A DNA stretch of 64,000 nucleotides. Origin: Myripristis murdjan. Lineage: Eukaryota > Chordata > Actinopteri > Holocentriformes > Holocentridae. The position numbers and the translations under genes were made by a program. Position 1 is the first letter of the stretch. Every line of letters starts with the position of its first letter. This document shows positions 49,701-59,493 of the stretch, piece after piece. A model generated the notes under the pieces. It worked only from the letters and a program-made list of their open reading frames with translations. It was not told the DNA's origin and ran no database searches. The DNA lies in the NCBI RefSeq assembly GCF_902150065.1, contig NC_044003.1, positions 20,864,987 through 20,928,986 of the forward strand. The letters are read 5' to 3'.

Positions 49701-52682
49701 CACTGACTGAAGAACAGTCTCTGTATTCACAAAGATGCTGCTATGTAAAACATGTGAATTCTTCCCACAGATGTGACATGCACTTCACCAGATGAGCGGT
49801 CCATCATTACCTATGTGTCTATGTTCCTGCAGCATTATTCAGCTGTTAATGAGGTTGGTACACTTCTTCCTATTCATCTTAAAGTCCTCATCCAGTCATT
49901 AATTTAGCCCCTAAAAATCTTTGTTCATCAATGATTGTTTTCAGCAAATCTCTTAGTTACACCAATATTGTGTATTATATCATGTGAAGCAGCCATTTCG
50001 AGTTGGTCTTGTTGATTTTTTTTTTTTCGAAAATGAAACACTTGTGTGGCAGAGCTCTGTTCATAGAAGTCCTCTCCGGAGACACTCAGGAAAATTGTGC
50101 TGTGTTTCATAAACTAACCATGAATATTTTTCAGCAAATGTCATGGTTAGACTAATATTCTTCATATGAAGCAACCATTTTGAGTTGGTTTTGTTGGTTT
50201 CATTTTGAAAAGAAAACACAACCAGCAGCCCAGCACCAGCACCACGACCAACAGAGGGGGAGCCAATGGCATGCAAAGCACAACTCCATCAGTTGATTGG
50301 ATTGGCTGTTGGATTTGTGATATGCCAAATCTAGCTGGCCTGGGGTACATCTGAATTTTAGAGGCTTTCCCAGTAACCTTTCCCTTCAGTAGAGGATTGT
50401 GAGAACAACTCTGTAGTGAGAAACTTTGCACAGATACAAGTCAGTCAAGGTCAGACATTTTAAGGTACACGAATGTAAGACATGTAAAAACACATTTTTG
50501 TGTGGAGGGGGACTTTAATGAAAGGGACAATTGCATACATAAATACAGTTATGCAAAGGACCTTATTTTTCTTTTTGGACATTACCTCAAAATATTATTT
50601 CATATACTACTGTCCCCTAAATTGCAGGATGACACAACAGATATTGAAATGACAGCAAATATTCCTGGGATCCCAAGTTTTTCATCACTTGAGTCGATCA
50701 GCTTTGGAGAGACCGATTCTCATGCCCCAGAAGCTCAAGCCATACTGAAAGATCTGGAAAAAAACAGTGAGCAGCTACTGTGGACACGCTGGTCCAGAAG
50801 ATCTTCAGGGGGACCCCGTGCCACCTTGGTTCATCAGCCAGTTACTTCTGATCTGTCAATGTCATCACATAATCTCCAAAGCAGCATTGATCAAACTGTG
50901 GATCGTACCACCACCTCACAATACAAAAAACGGGGGTCTCTTGGTGTCTTCCAACCAATCAGTCCATTGGACATTGGCAATGTTGACCAGGACATCCGGT
51001 TGTGGATGGAGAAAGCCTCCGCAGATCAGAGATCCAGCAAGCAGAGAACAGATGAGGGTAATTTTTCCCTGAGCTCCGAGGAAGGGATCTACAGCTTGTC
51101 AACATTGGACTCAGATGAGGAAGATGCCTACAACTACATCCTGGATCTGAACAAAGATGTTTTCCAATCGTATAATCAACTTAATAGACAAGCGCCAAAG
51201 TTTAGAGGGGGAATAACAGAAGAAGTGATCTCAAAACCACAGCTGACAGGGGAGTTAAAACGTCAAAATGAATCAAAGGTGTTACTGGACAGTGGATCTG
51301 AATATTGCTTCCGAAATCAGGAGAAGTTGCATACACAGAACGGCGACTTTAAAAGGGAAGCTGAGGATACGGCTAAGTTAATGGATCAGGGGAGCACCGA
51401 CATGGAGGAAAGTGCAAATAGTTTTCAGAATGAACGGCGGAGGATTAGAGAGGCCAAAAGATCCACTGAGACGGAAAACAATAGAAAGATGTTTGATATG
51501 GAAGAACAGTCAGAGGGTGAAGGCAGAAGCAAAGAGGCATCTGAGGAGGAGGGAGAAAGAGTTGTGAGGGAGCAGAATAATGATGCCAATTATGAGGAGA
51601 AAGAGAAGGTGAAGGAGGAGAAGAGAGAAAGTGGTACATTTGTTAGGCAGGGTGATGGTGAAAGAGAGACACCGCTAGAAAAATCAGAGAATGAAGAGTA
51701 TTTTGAAGTTGCGAGGTGGGAGAAGGAAAATTTTGGACAAGCGGGGGAAATGAGGGTAGCAGAGAAAGAGGCGGAGGAACAACATTTGTTAAAGTTCAAA
51801 AAAGTGGAGGAGGATGGAAAGGCAGGGAAAGGGGAGGAGGGAGACGAGACGTTAGAAGACAATGTTAAAGAGGAAAAGGGGGCAGAGGAGCAGATAGTTA
51901 TGAGTTTGGAAAGTTTCAACATGGAAAACCAGGAAACATTCACAAATGAGTCTGTGAATGAGGTCAGAGGGACAACTGCGGTTAGGGTTAACACAGGTGA
52001 GGCAACCGCTGCTGGAACTGAAGATATAACCAAGGTGGAGGAAGAAGATGTACGCAGGGACTATGGAGATGTAGAGCAAAAGGAACATTATAATGAAGTT
52101 ATGAACGCAAAGGATTTCAAGGACATTACTACAGTGGAGAAGGACAGGGAACTGGAAAATAAAAAACACAGGACTGTAACAGAGGAGAAGGGAACAGCAG
52201 CAGGTCATCCTGTCATCCAGAATTTCACCAAGACAGGTGTTCATCCTCAAAATGATGGTAAAAATAATCCAGATTGGACTTCTGCATGCAGTGCTACCCC
52301 TCAGTCATTCAGGTAGGCTATCACCATCCTTTACTGCACAGTAAATACATGCAACACCTGTATTTCTTTGCTGCATTCACAAAGTTTCTGCAGATAATAA
52401 TTTTCAGTGTCGCAAACTTAAAATAGGTCACTGTAGCCTTGCATTTTTTTCTGTGGCTTCATCACATTTATGTAATTTATTTTTCCTCATATTTCTGTAA
52501 TGTGCTTTAATGGGTCTTAATCCAATACTTTTGTGTTTTATCTGCTTTCCAACAGTGAGGGAGGCGTGATTCTCCAAACTTTGGCAGCCTCTTGTGAAGT
52601 AACCCCATTAGAGCTGGAGTTGCTCTTAGTCCTGTGGATCCTGCTCTACTGCTACTTCATCTTACCTCAAATGAACCCTTGA
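46798..52682 (+). CDS. clmn: Calmin (calponin-homology, C-terminal transmembrane protein)
   Basis: Calmin is an actin-binding-type CH protein anchored by a C-terminal membrane helix; mammalian roles are in neurons and testis. Exons: 46798-46882, 47578-47622, 47846-47907, 48001-48096, 48272-48355, 48496-48588, 48720-48946, 49243-49436, 49771-49853, 50628-52312 and 52556-52682, 926 residues, all in phase. CH1 covers about 49-157 (KRTFTRWMTVFLQRC, SSHRIFRLNNIAKAL, GIPSVVLNLVWNIILYFQ). A Ser-rich linker follows. CH2 covers about 213-320 (KVIKMLLLWVQRC, FGKSWRSGLAFLALIKSIDP, DERSIITYVSMFL). The 1.7-kb exon 10 codes a long, very Glu/Lys-rich, probably unstructured region with little conservation expected. 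The last exon codes LELLLVLWILLYCYFILPQM, a tail anchor like that of mammalian CLMN. The first exon (MAMQDKTRLDG) is the least certain, being chosen by phase and splice sites. Confidence 0.92.
49938..50218. repeat. Local tandem duplication in clmn intron 9
   Basis: About 95 bases at 49938-50040 (TTTCAGCAAATCTCTTAG... to GAGTTGGTCTTGTTGATT) recur at 50127-50218 (TTTCAGCAAATGTCATGG... to GAGTTGGTTTTGTTGGTT) with many scattered changes. The copies are separated by about 87 bases. It is an old duplication in the intron and not coding. Confidence 0.7.
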
Positions 52683-53115
52683 GTTCCAGTCCATTGTTCC
52701 CTTCTTGCTAAGACATGCTCATTAGCCTAGTTTCCACTAATGAGCCAAACAGGGACACCTAGGGCCTGACTCATGCTTTATCTATGTCTCTAAATTTCCC
52801 CCAAGACAACAATTAATGATTATGTTTGCTTCTTACTGCCAGCAGAAATGATTTCTTACCTGGACCGTATTTTCACATAAACACATAATGCTATTATCCT
52901 CATGTTATACAGAGTTTTAGTTGGTCTAGTAAGCACCACTATTAAGCTATTCCTCTGAATTGCGATTGCATGCTCTTAAACTTTCACATGCACAAACTAC
53001 TATATTAGAGTTTGACTTGAGTTTATACTCAGTGAAGACACAAAACCCTGTGCTTACTTTTTCTCTTTTCACAGGGAAAAAAAAGGATAAGGCAAAATCA
53101 GTTCTTTCAAACTTA
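52683..53115 (+). other. clmn 3' UTR and flank, nothing else seen
   Basis: AT-rich sequence after the clmn stop without a clear AATAAA. The first strong hexamer is at 53695-53700 (AATAAA), beyond a hairpin element and a poly(T) run, so the 3' UTR may include them. Confidence 0.4.
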
Positions 53116-53306
53116 TCCACGTAGGGTTGAATCTAGTTCAGCTGGACTATTTGTAGATTCTTGAAGATGTTTCACTTCTCATTCAAGAAGCTTCTTTGGC
53201 TCTGAGCTGGAGAAACTTCTTGGATGAGAAACTTCTTGCATGAGAAGTGAAACATCTTCAGGAATCTACAAATAGTCCAGTTGATCTTGATTCAACCCAA
53301 CGTGGA
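53116..53306. mobile_element. Foldback MITE forming a near-perfect 75-bp hairpin
   Basis: The left arm, 53116-53190, and the reverse complement of the right arm, 53232-53306, agree at all but about six of 75 positions. Both start TCCACGT and share GGACTATTTGTAGATTC and GAAGATGTTTCACTTCTCAT. The loop is about 41 bases. It is non-coding; GAAGATGTTTCAC phrases are familiar from repeats in many fish genomes. It lies within 450 bases of the clmn stop, perhaps inside its 3' UTR. Confidence 0.8.
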
Positions 53307-53629
53307 GAAAACCATGACCTGGATGACTGAGAACCTACACAGACTTCGTTCACACTTGCATTACAGTTCAGCCACATGGTGGCATCATGGCATCACTGCA
53401 GTAGCTCTTTTACATGACATGCAGATTGCTGATTCTTTATATTGCATCCTATTGACTACTGAGAATCCCATGTAGCCTAATCTGCTGTTTAAGCGTGGTG
53501 AAATTAAGCTGATAGCATTTAATGAGTTCTTTGTCGCTGCACAGATTCTCATGGTGTCAATTGCTGCTCCTAAAATATCCTGTTTCATTATTTTCATCTC
53601 AGGTAGATAAAGCTTGCCAGTAATTTTTT

Positions 53630-53636
53630 TTTTATG

Positions 53637-53665
<29 letters not shown>
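53630..53665. repeat. Poly(T) tract
   Basis: T-run broken by one ATG, followed by an AATAAA at 53695-53700 that may serve clmn. Confidence 0.8.
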
Positions 53666-53667
<2 letters not shown>

Positions 53668-53988
53668 CTGCTTTTATGACAGCAAGATATAAATAATAAA
53701 CGAAATATTTGTTATGTGGGCATATGGACATATATCTTTTGATTCTTTCTGTTAAACAGCATCAGGTGTAAGAATGCTAGAGTAAGAGGCAGTTTATACA
53801 TATTAGTCATGGGCATATTAGACCAGTTTTATAATGTTAGAATTTCAAATAGAAAGAGTAAGAGCCAGAATGCACTCAGTAAAGCAAGATGGCTATTTAA
53901 GTATGCATCAGTTACATAAGAGTTCAGAATCCGTGTTGACCAGGTTATGTATTGAGGGGGGATTGAGTGTGTCCTGTCCTCTCTGTTC

Positions 53989-54016
53989 ACCACACACACA
54001 CACACACACACACACC
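53989..54016. repeat. (CA)n microsatellite
   Basis: About 13 CA units in the region upstream of the first serpin. Confidence 0.9.
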
Positions 54017-54251
54017 CACAGCTGTAGGATTTCTGAGAAACTAAAAAAGCAGACTGATGTTGTTTACTTGAAGCTCAGCCGATGGGTCAACAGCACAGCC
54101 TCGGAGATCAATATCCTTTCAACACCACCACCACCCCCGCATGGAGCTGGGAGAACAACACTCCCCCAAAGCTGGAGTTTGGCCGGTCTTACATGAGATC
54201 AACCTGCAGCATCTCCGGATCAGGCCAGGCCAGGTGGCAAGAGAAGAAACA

Positions 54252-57200
54252 ATGATCTCCATAATGTATTGTATTACGTGTCTAACAGTGTTAGCTATTC
54301 TCACAGGCGTCTCAGCGGATGGGTCTGTTCTACCAAAGCCAGAGAAGCTCTTCAACAAGCCTCTCAGACAGGAGCGAGAGGTCAAACAGCAGCAGCAGCT
54401 TAACACGTCAGCCCTAAACACAGCCTTAGCCTTTGAACCTTACCGTGACCTCGCCACCAGAACCTCTGCTAAACTTGGAGTTCAACAAGAGCAACAACAT
54501 AACCTCCTATTCTCACCCTTGGGTCTGGCATCAGCTCTGGCCCTGCTGTCCCAGGTCTCTGGGTCTGAGAGCCGGAGCCAGGCCCTGGAAGCCCTGGGGC
54601 TGGCAGCTAACTCTTCAGTGCAGACTGTGGCGGCCACCATATCTGCTCTGTCTGCAGGGCTGCAAGAGAGCCTCACAGAGCAGGAGGGAGGGACTGGGCA
54701 AGAGGTTCAGAGGGCACAGGCAGGAGCTGGGCCTGGGGCTAAGGCAGGGGCAGCAGCTGGGGCAGAGGGTGATACTGACACAAGAGCTGGGCCAGAGGTT
54801 GGAAATGGGTCTGAGGATGGGCCTCAAATTGTTGAGGCTGAGGGTGGAGCTAACAATCAGCAGACTGAAAACGGGACAAGGGGAGAATGGGGAGAAATGC
54901 GGAGTACTGGAGCTGGGAATGACGCACAGGGGGCTGTAACTGGAGCTGGGGTCCAACTGAGAGTCTGGAACAGCCTACATGTGGATGGGAAACGCTCATT
55001 GGTCTACCATAGTTTCCTGACCAACCCACTGAACATCAGGCCTGCCAACTCCACCTTCAACATCAGCTTTGACATGCTGATGAAAGATTTACAAGACTCT
55101 GACAAACTCACACTCATCAGCTATGCACATTTCAAAGGTAGCTTCCTGTTGTAGGATGTGTTTTGTCTGGAGTGGCAGTTACTATTTTGGTCATCAATGC
55201 TGATATTCTCAATACATGGTTGGGAATGTATTGCTGTGTACTGGTGGTATGAACCATCACATGGATCCAAAATTTGTTTACTTCACCTCTTGGGAAAAGT
55301 GTGGAGACAAGCACCTTCAAAACAAAGCAATTTGCTGGAATGAAGTGAAAGCTGAATTGAAAATGAATTTTGGAGAAAAACTGAAGATGTATTGTTTGTA
55401 TACTTACAAATACGTATTGATTGTGTTGGTTCATTACCATCTACTGCGGAGCATACCACAGCACACCTGCTCTTCTTCTTAGCCTTTTTTTTTTTTTTTT
55501 TTTAAAGAAAGAATGGATGCTCAATATGTCACAGCTGGCAACAAAAATTTACACAGCAGGTGCTTGTTGCAGGTCTGAAACCTCTACTTTTATCCAATTT
55601 ACCTCCATATTTCATCCATAACCTCTTCCCTCTGTTGACTGCACATAAATCAGGCCAGTGGGAGCAGCCATTTGAGCGGCGCCACACGGTGCAACGCAGC
55701 TTCCAGATGAATGCTACGGCCAGCGTGGAGGTCCCCATGATGTTCAGGGACGACTCGTCTGAAGTGATGATGCTGTACGATACCAACTGCTCAACCACAG
55801 TGGTGAAGCTGCCTTACTCTGGAAGCTTGGCCTCATTGCTACTACTACCTAAAGCAGAGTTGAGGCCCCTGGAAGACTGCCTTTCTGACACTCGCATGAG
55901 CTTTTGGCTCAAAAACCTGAAGCCCGGGTAGGTGGGGATGTTCGCTTGGCTCACCCAGATGAGGCACGAACCAAATCAACATGAAAGGGTCTCACCCTAT
56001 GTTCTCAAGGTCCTATGTTCCCTCAAAATAAAATCTTCAAACTGAACACAGCCACATTCACTCAACATAAAAGAGGACTAATGTCCATGCATGTTTTGTT
56101 AAGGGAACATAGGACCGAGGGAAAATGAAGCTATTTTCAGTTTGTAAAAAAAATTCTTTGTAACAAAATTGTCACATCTGTCACATTTCACTTTCTCTAA
56201 GAGGTTGCATAAACTTTTCTCTCAACATCATCAAGCCTCAAGTGAGCATGGACTGATTTCACCTGTGCCCTTTTGTAGCTGAATTACACCATGTTCCTGC
56301 TAAGGTGAATGCAGAGCAGCTGCTGAAAAATGGTCTCAGATGGGAGCTCTGACATCAAGTGAGAGTAAATGGCACTGTGTAGTTATACTTGAAGGGCCAC
56401 TTCTCAAATGCCCAGGAGGAGTTGTTGAGAAAATTCAGCGGTTGTAATGTAGCACAGATAATTTACAAATGCTGCGCTGTGGTTGTGGTGTGGTGCCTTG
56501 TAAGATCAGTGAAGAGGTAAACATTTGAAGCTTGTATGGGTGTGTAGCGGAGGATTCTGAGATTGAAGCTTGATTTAGAGTTCATATATAAATATATATA
56601 CAGTATGTGTGTGTGTGCATGTGCGTATGTGTGTCCTCTATGAGTGTTTGTTTGCTTATCCCTGGACGTATATACTGATCCACGTCATGGTACAGAGCAA
56701 CTGCGTTGCTCTCTGTTGCTTTCTGTTGTGCGGTAACATGATGAATGGGGCTGAATGAATTCTGAGTCGGCAATAATTACGGCTCTGTATTTATCAGTGA
56801 GCAAAAGCCTGCGGCATGGGTCCCACATGTTGTAACAAGACAGCTTATAGCAAATCCATTAACACACTGATTATTATTTTCACAGGCGGGCAGAAATCCG
56901 TTTCCCCAAGTTCCAGCTGAGGAAGTCCTGCAGTTTAAAAAGCCTCCTAAGAAGCTCTGGGGTGTCATCTGTGTTCTCCAACTCAGCCGACTCTTCGGGG
57001 GTGTCGCCAAGGACAGTGAGACTTGTCAAGGTCGGAAAAGAACCGAAAACATCCCATTTCTGTTTATTAGAAAAGGGAACTGTAGCATGAAACTACCAGG
57101 AGAAAAAGGTTGAGACCCTTGAATCTATTTTCAGTATCATATTATGGACTGAGTTGACCATTTGCGATGAATATGCTTGCTTCCACTCCTCTCACTCTTT

Positions 57201-57451
57201 CGCTCTATGATCTGTATACCTCCATTTCCTCAGTCCCCCTGTTTCTCTCTCTTTACTTTCAGGCTCTCCAAGAGGTTTCACTGGAGGTGGACGAGACCAT
57301 GTCAGAGGACAGAGGGATATCTGACGTGACCCTGGACTTCTCTGTCCCACCGCGGGTTACCTTCGACAGACCATTCCTGCTCATAATCTACGATGAACTC
57401 ACAAGGTTCATTCTTCTAATGGGGAAAATTACTAATCCTAAAGACATCTAG
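54252..57451 (+). CDS. Divergent clade A serpin, probably non-inhibitory
   Basis: Four coding exons, 54252-55137, 55654-55927, 56886-57030 and 57263-57451, give 497 residues and have the clade A serpin intron pattern (phases 1, 2, 0). The ATG at 54252 is chosen because it opens a hydrophobic signal peptide (MISIMYCITCLTVLAIL); an in-frame ATG 111 bases upstream gives an unlikely leader. Serpin blocks are LLFSPLGLASALALLSQVSG, ISYAHFKGQWEQPF, AEIRFPKFQL and FDRPFLLIIYDE...LLMGKITNP. Residues about 141-232 are a Gly/Ala/Glu-rich insert, and the helix F region after it looks shortened. The reactive-loop hinge reads VDETMSEDRGIS in place of the small-residue pattern DEKGTEAAGA of inhibitors, so inhibition is unlikely. 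Possible roles are hormone carrier or storage. No angiotensin peptide follows the signal sequence. No specific orthologue was recognised. Confidence 0.85.
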
Positions 57452-58420
57452 TCAGTGAACATCAAACTCTTTTTCTTAGCTGTTTATATGGTGGTGCATT
57501 CACTTTCATTATGTCACAGTTGTTGTTTCTGTTGATATGTTGTGTAATTCTGGGGGAGGAAAAATTGCTTTTGAGATTGCCCATTTCAAGCAACGTCATT
57601 CAAATAACAGAGTGTGCTTTGTTTCATGTCTTAACATCCCAAGCACAGTGTGATTTATAAGTCTCTCATTTGTTGCTGCATTTTCACAAAATGATGAAAA
57701 GGGAGGACATTTTAAATGGCAGTAATCTGACTCTCTGTGATTTAATCTCTGCTTCTTTTCCAGCTAAAACATAAACACTTTTCTTCCATTACAAAAGCAT
57801 TTTCTCTTTTGTCGTTTTGTTCACTCTACAATCTATATACTCCTCTATATACTCCTTTATATACTCCTGCTTTACATTGCTTTATCACCTTACGCAGTTA
57901 TAGGAAATTGCTTTGAAAGAACACCGAGACTTGTTCAGCGTCAAAAAATAAAACTCCCATAATGTACTTTTACATTCTCACATTGCTGTGAGGTTCAGTA
58001 GCTTTGGGACATTAGCTCATTTTTACTTCCCCATCACACAACACTGTGGAGATGTCACAGTGATATTTAGCCCAATGGGGAGATGATGAATCACAGATAG
58101 TTTGATGAATAAGACAACAGATCTATCACAAGTAACAGAAATGTCAGCCTATTAATCTGCTCCCAGCCTTTCACCATGACACATTTATTACCAGCATCAC
58201 CCAGTCAGGAGCCTAATATAGAGTGAGGCGAACCTGGCTAGGTGTTCAAAGATGTAAATATGTCACATACTGAATACAGCTGATGGCTGTACAATACAAT
58301 GAATAAAGGCTTTGGTATATGTACTGTACTATAAGCATCTACTGCCAAGTTGGACTTGTTTCAACATGATTTTAACATAGAGGGGAAAAAGACTCAGCGT
58401 GCAGAGTTCAATTTTTCAAC
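57452..58420. other. Intergenic region between the two serpins
   Basis: It includes the 3' UTR of the upstream serpin; AATAAA at 57947-57952 is a likely poly(A) signal, with another near 58301. A short phrase (TATATACTCCT) is repeated three times near 57834-57868. No gene was found. Confidence 0.5.
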
Positions 58421-58792
58421 ATTTTAATTGACAATATACTCAAGATGAGTCAACTGCAAAATGACCTAACACTGTATTGATTACTGGCTATATAATTTAG
58501 AATTCCCATTCATAAAAACCCTAAATAAATGTCACTAATTTTATGAATAAAATATCACAAATCCAAATGCATTTACAATTTTGTCGAAATGAATTCCCAT
58601 TTTGCAATAAAACCCTTCATATCTCTGCACAGTACAAGTCGAAGGCCACTGATTTCTGGTCCATCATTTGTTGTTTTATATGGTGAGATCACAACAATTG
58701 AAAATGTTTCTCGAATCTTTGATTACTATAGCTATATGATGCAAGACAGAAGACAGCAGGCAGATTCTTAACCCACATTTTCAGAACAAAAC

Positions 58793-59000
58793 CCCTACCT
58801 CACCAGCAGCTCTTTACCCCTGAGTGCTGTGTGAGTTGTGTTGCATCAGTGGAAATAACCAGGCCAGATATCTCACTGTACAGGACACAGAGTGGGGACT
58901 GGTCCTGGTTAATCTTTAATAGACCGGTCAGCTGACTCTCTTGGAGCTATTTAATGACAGAACTGCTGCCAAACTGTCTCCGGCAAAGAGGACATTGACG
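58793..59000 (+). promoter_or_regulatory. serpina1 promoter and non-coding exon 1
   Basis: GTTAATCTTTAAT at 58908-58920 is close to the HNF1 site consensus (GTTAATNATTAAC), the main liver element of mammalian SERPINA1. A TATTTAA box lies at 58948-58954, about 30 bases further on. Transcription would start near 58975, and the sequence ends with a clean donor, GTAAGC, at 59001, leading to the acceptor at 59484 just before the start codon. A diverged copy of this whole block lies at 62512-62740, which supports the exon limits. Liver expression is inferred. Confidence 0.7.
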
Positions 59001-59493
59001 GTAAGCTTCGCCCTTTATTCAAACGTGCTGAGCATTTTACATAACTTTCATCTGTGGATGATTTACACTTCAGTAAGTTAAATTTGGAACAAGTTAATTT
59101 TAGAAAGTTTGCAACGTGGTGACAAAATGTATGATAGTAAGTGATGGAAGTGTAAAGCTGTTCAGAAGCAAATTAATCTTGCCACTGAGTTCTTTTTAAA
59201 AGCTTGAGAGCCACAGGCTAATGTCAGATTTATTTTTTACATGACATGGTTTTTTAAAAAATGTTCCATCCTAAGTAGCTATCAAACTAATATTTATAAT
59301 CAGTACCCAATATTATATGCTAAGATGTTCTCCCTATTATTCAAAGTAATTACACTGTTATTGCTGCATTTTCCAGTTCTAGTTATGATTTAAATCGATT
59401 ATAAACTACAGCCTTGACCTACTGTAAAGTCGATCTGGTTCAACTAACAAATCAAATCCTATTTTTTTGCCTCCATTTGAACAGGTGATAAAG

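Noticed and set aside
51590-52033. 147-codon Ser/Phe-rich frame antisense to clmn exon 10
   Set aside because: It is the complement of Glu/Lys codons; low complexity and no gene signals.
54141-54251. 37-residue N-terminal extension of the first serpin
   Set aside because: It lacks secretory features; the ATG at 54252 opens a good signal peptide.
54433-54939. 168-codon alternate frame over the first serpin exon
   Set aside because: Generated by the repetitive insert; the serpin frame is the one with domain matches and splice phase.
54252-57451. Angiotensinogen (SERPINA8) identity
   Set aside because: No angiotensin peptide follows the signal sequence and the locus matches the SERPINA cluster, not the AGT neighbourhood.
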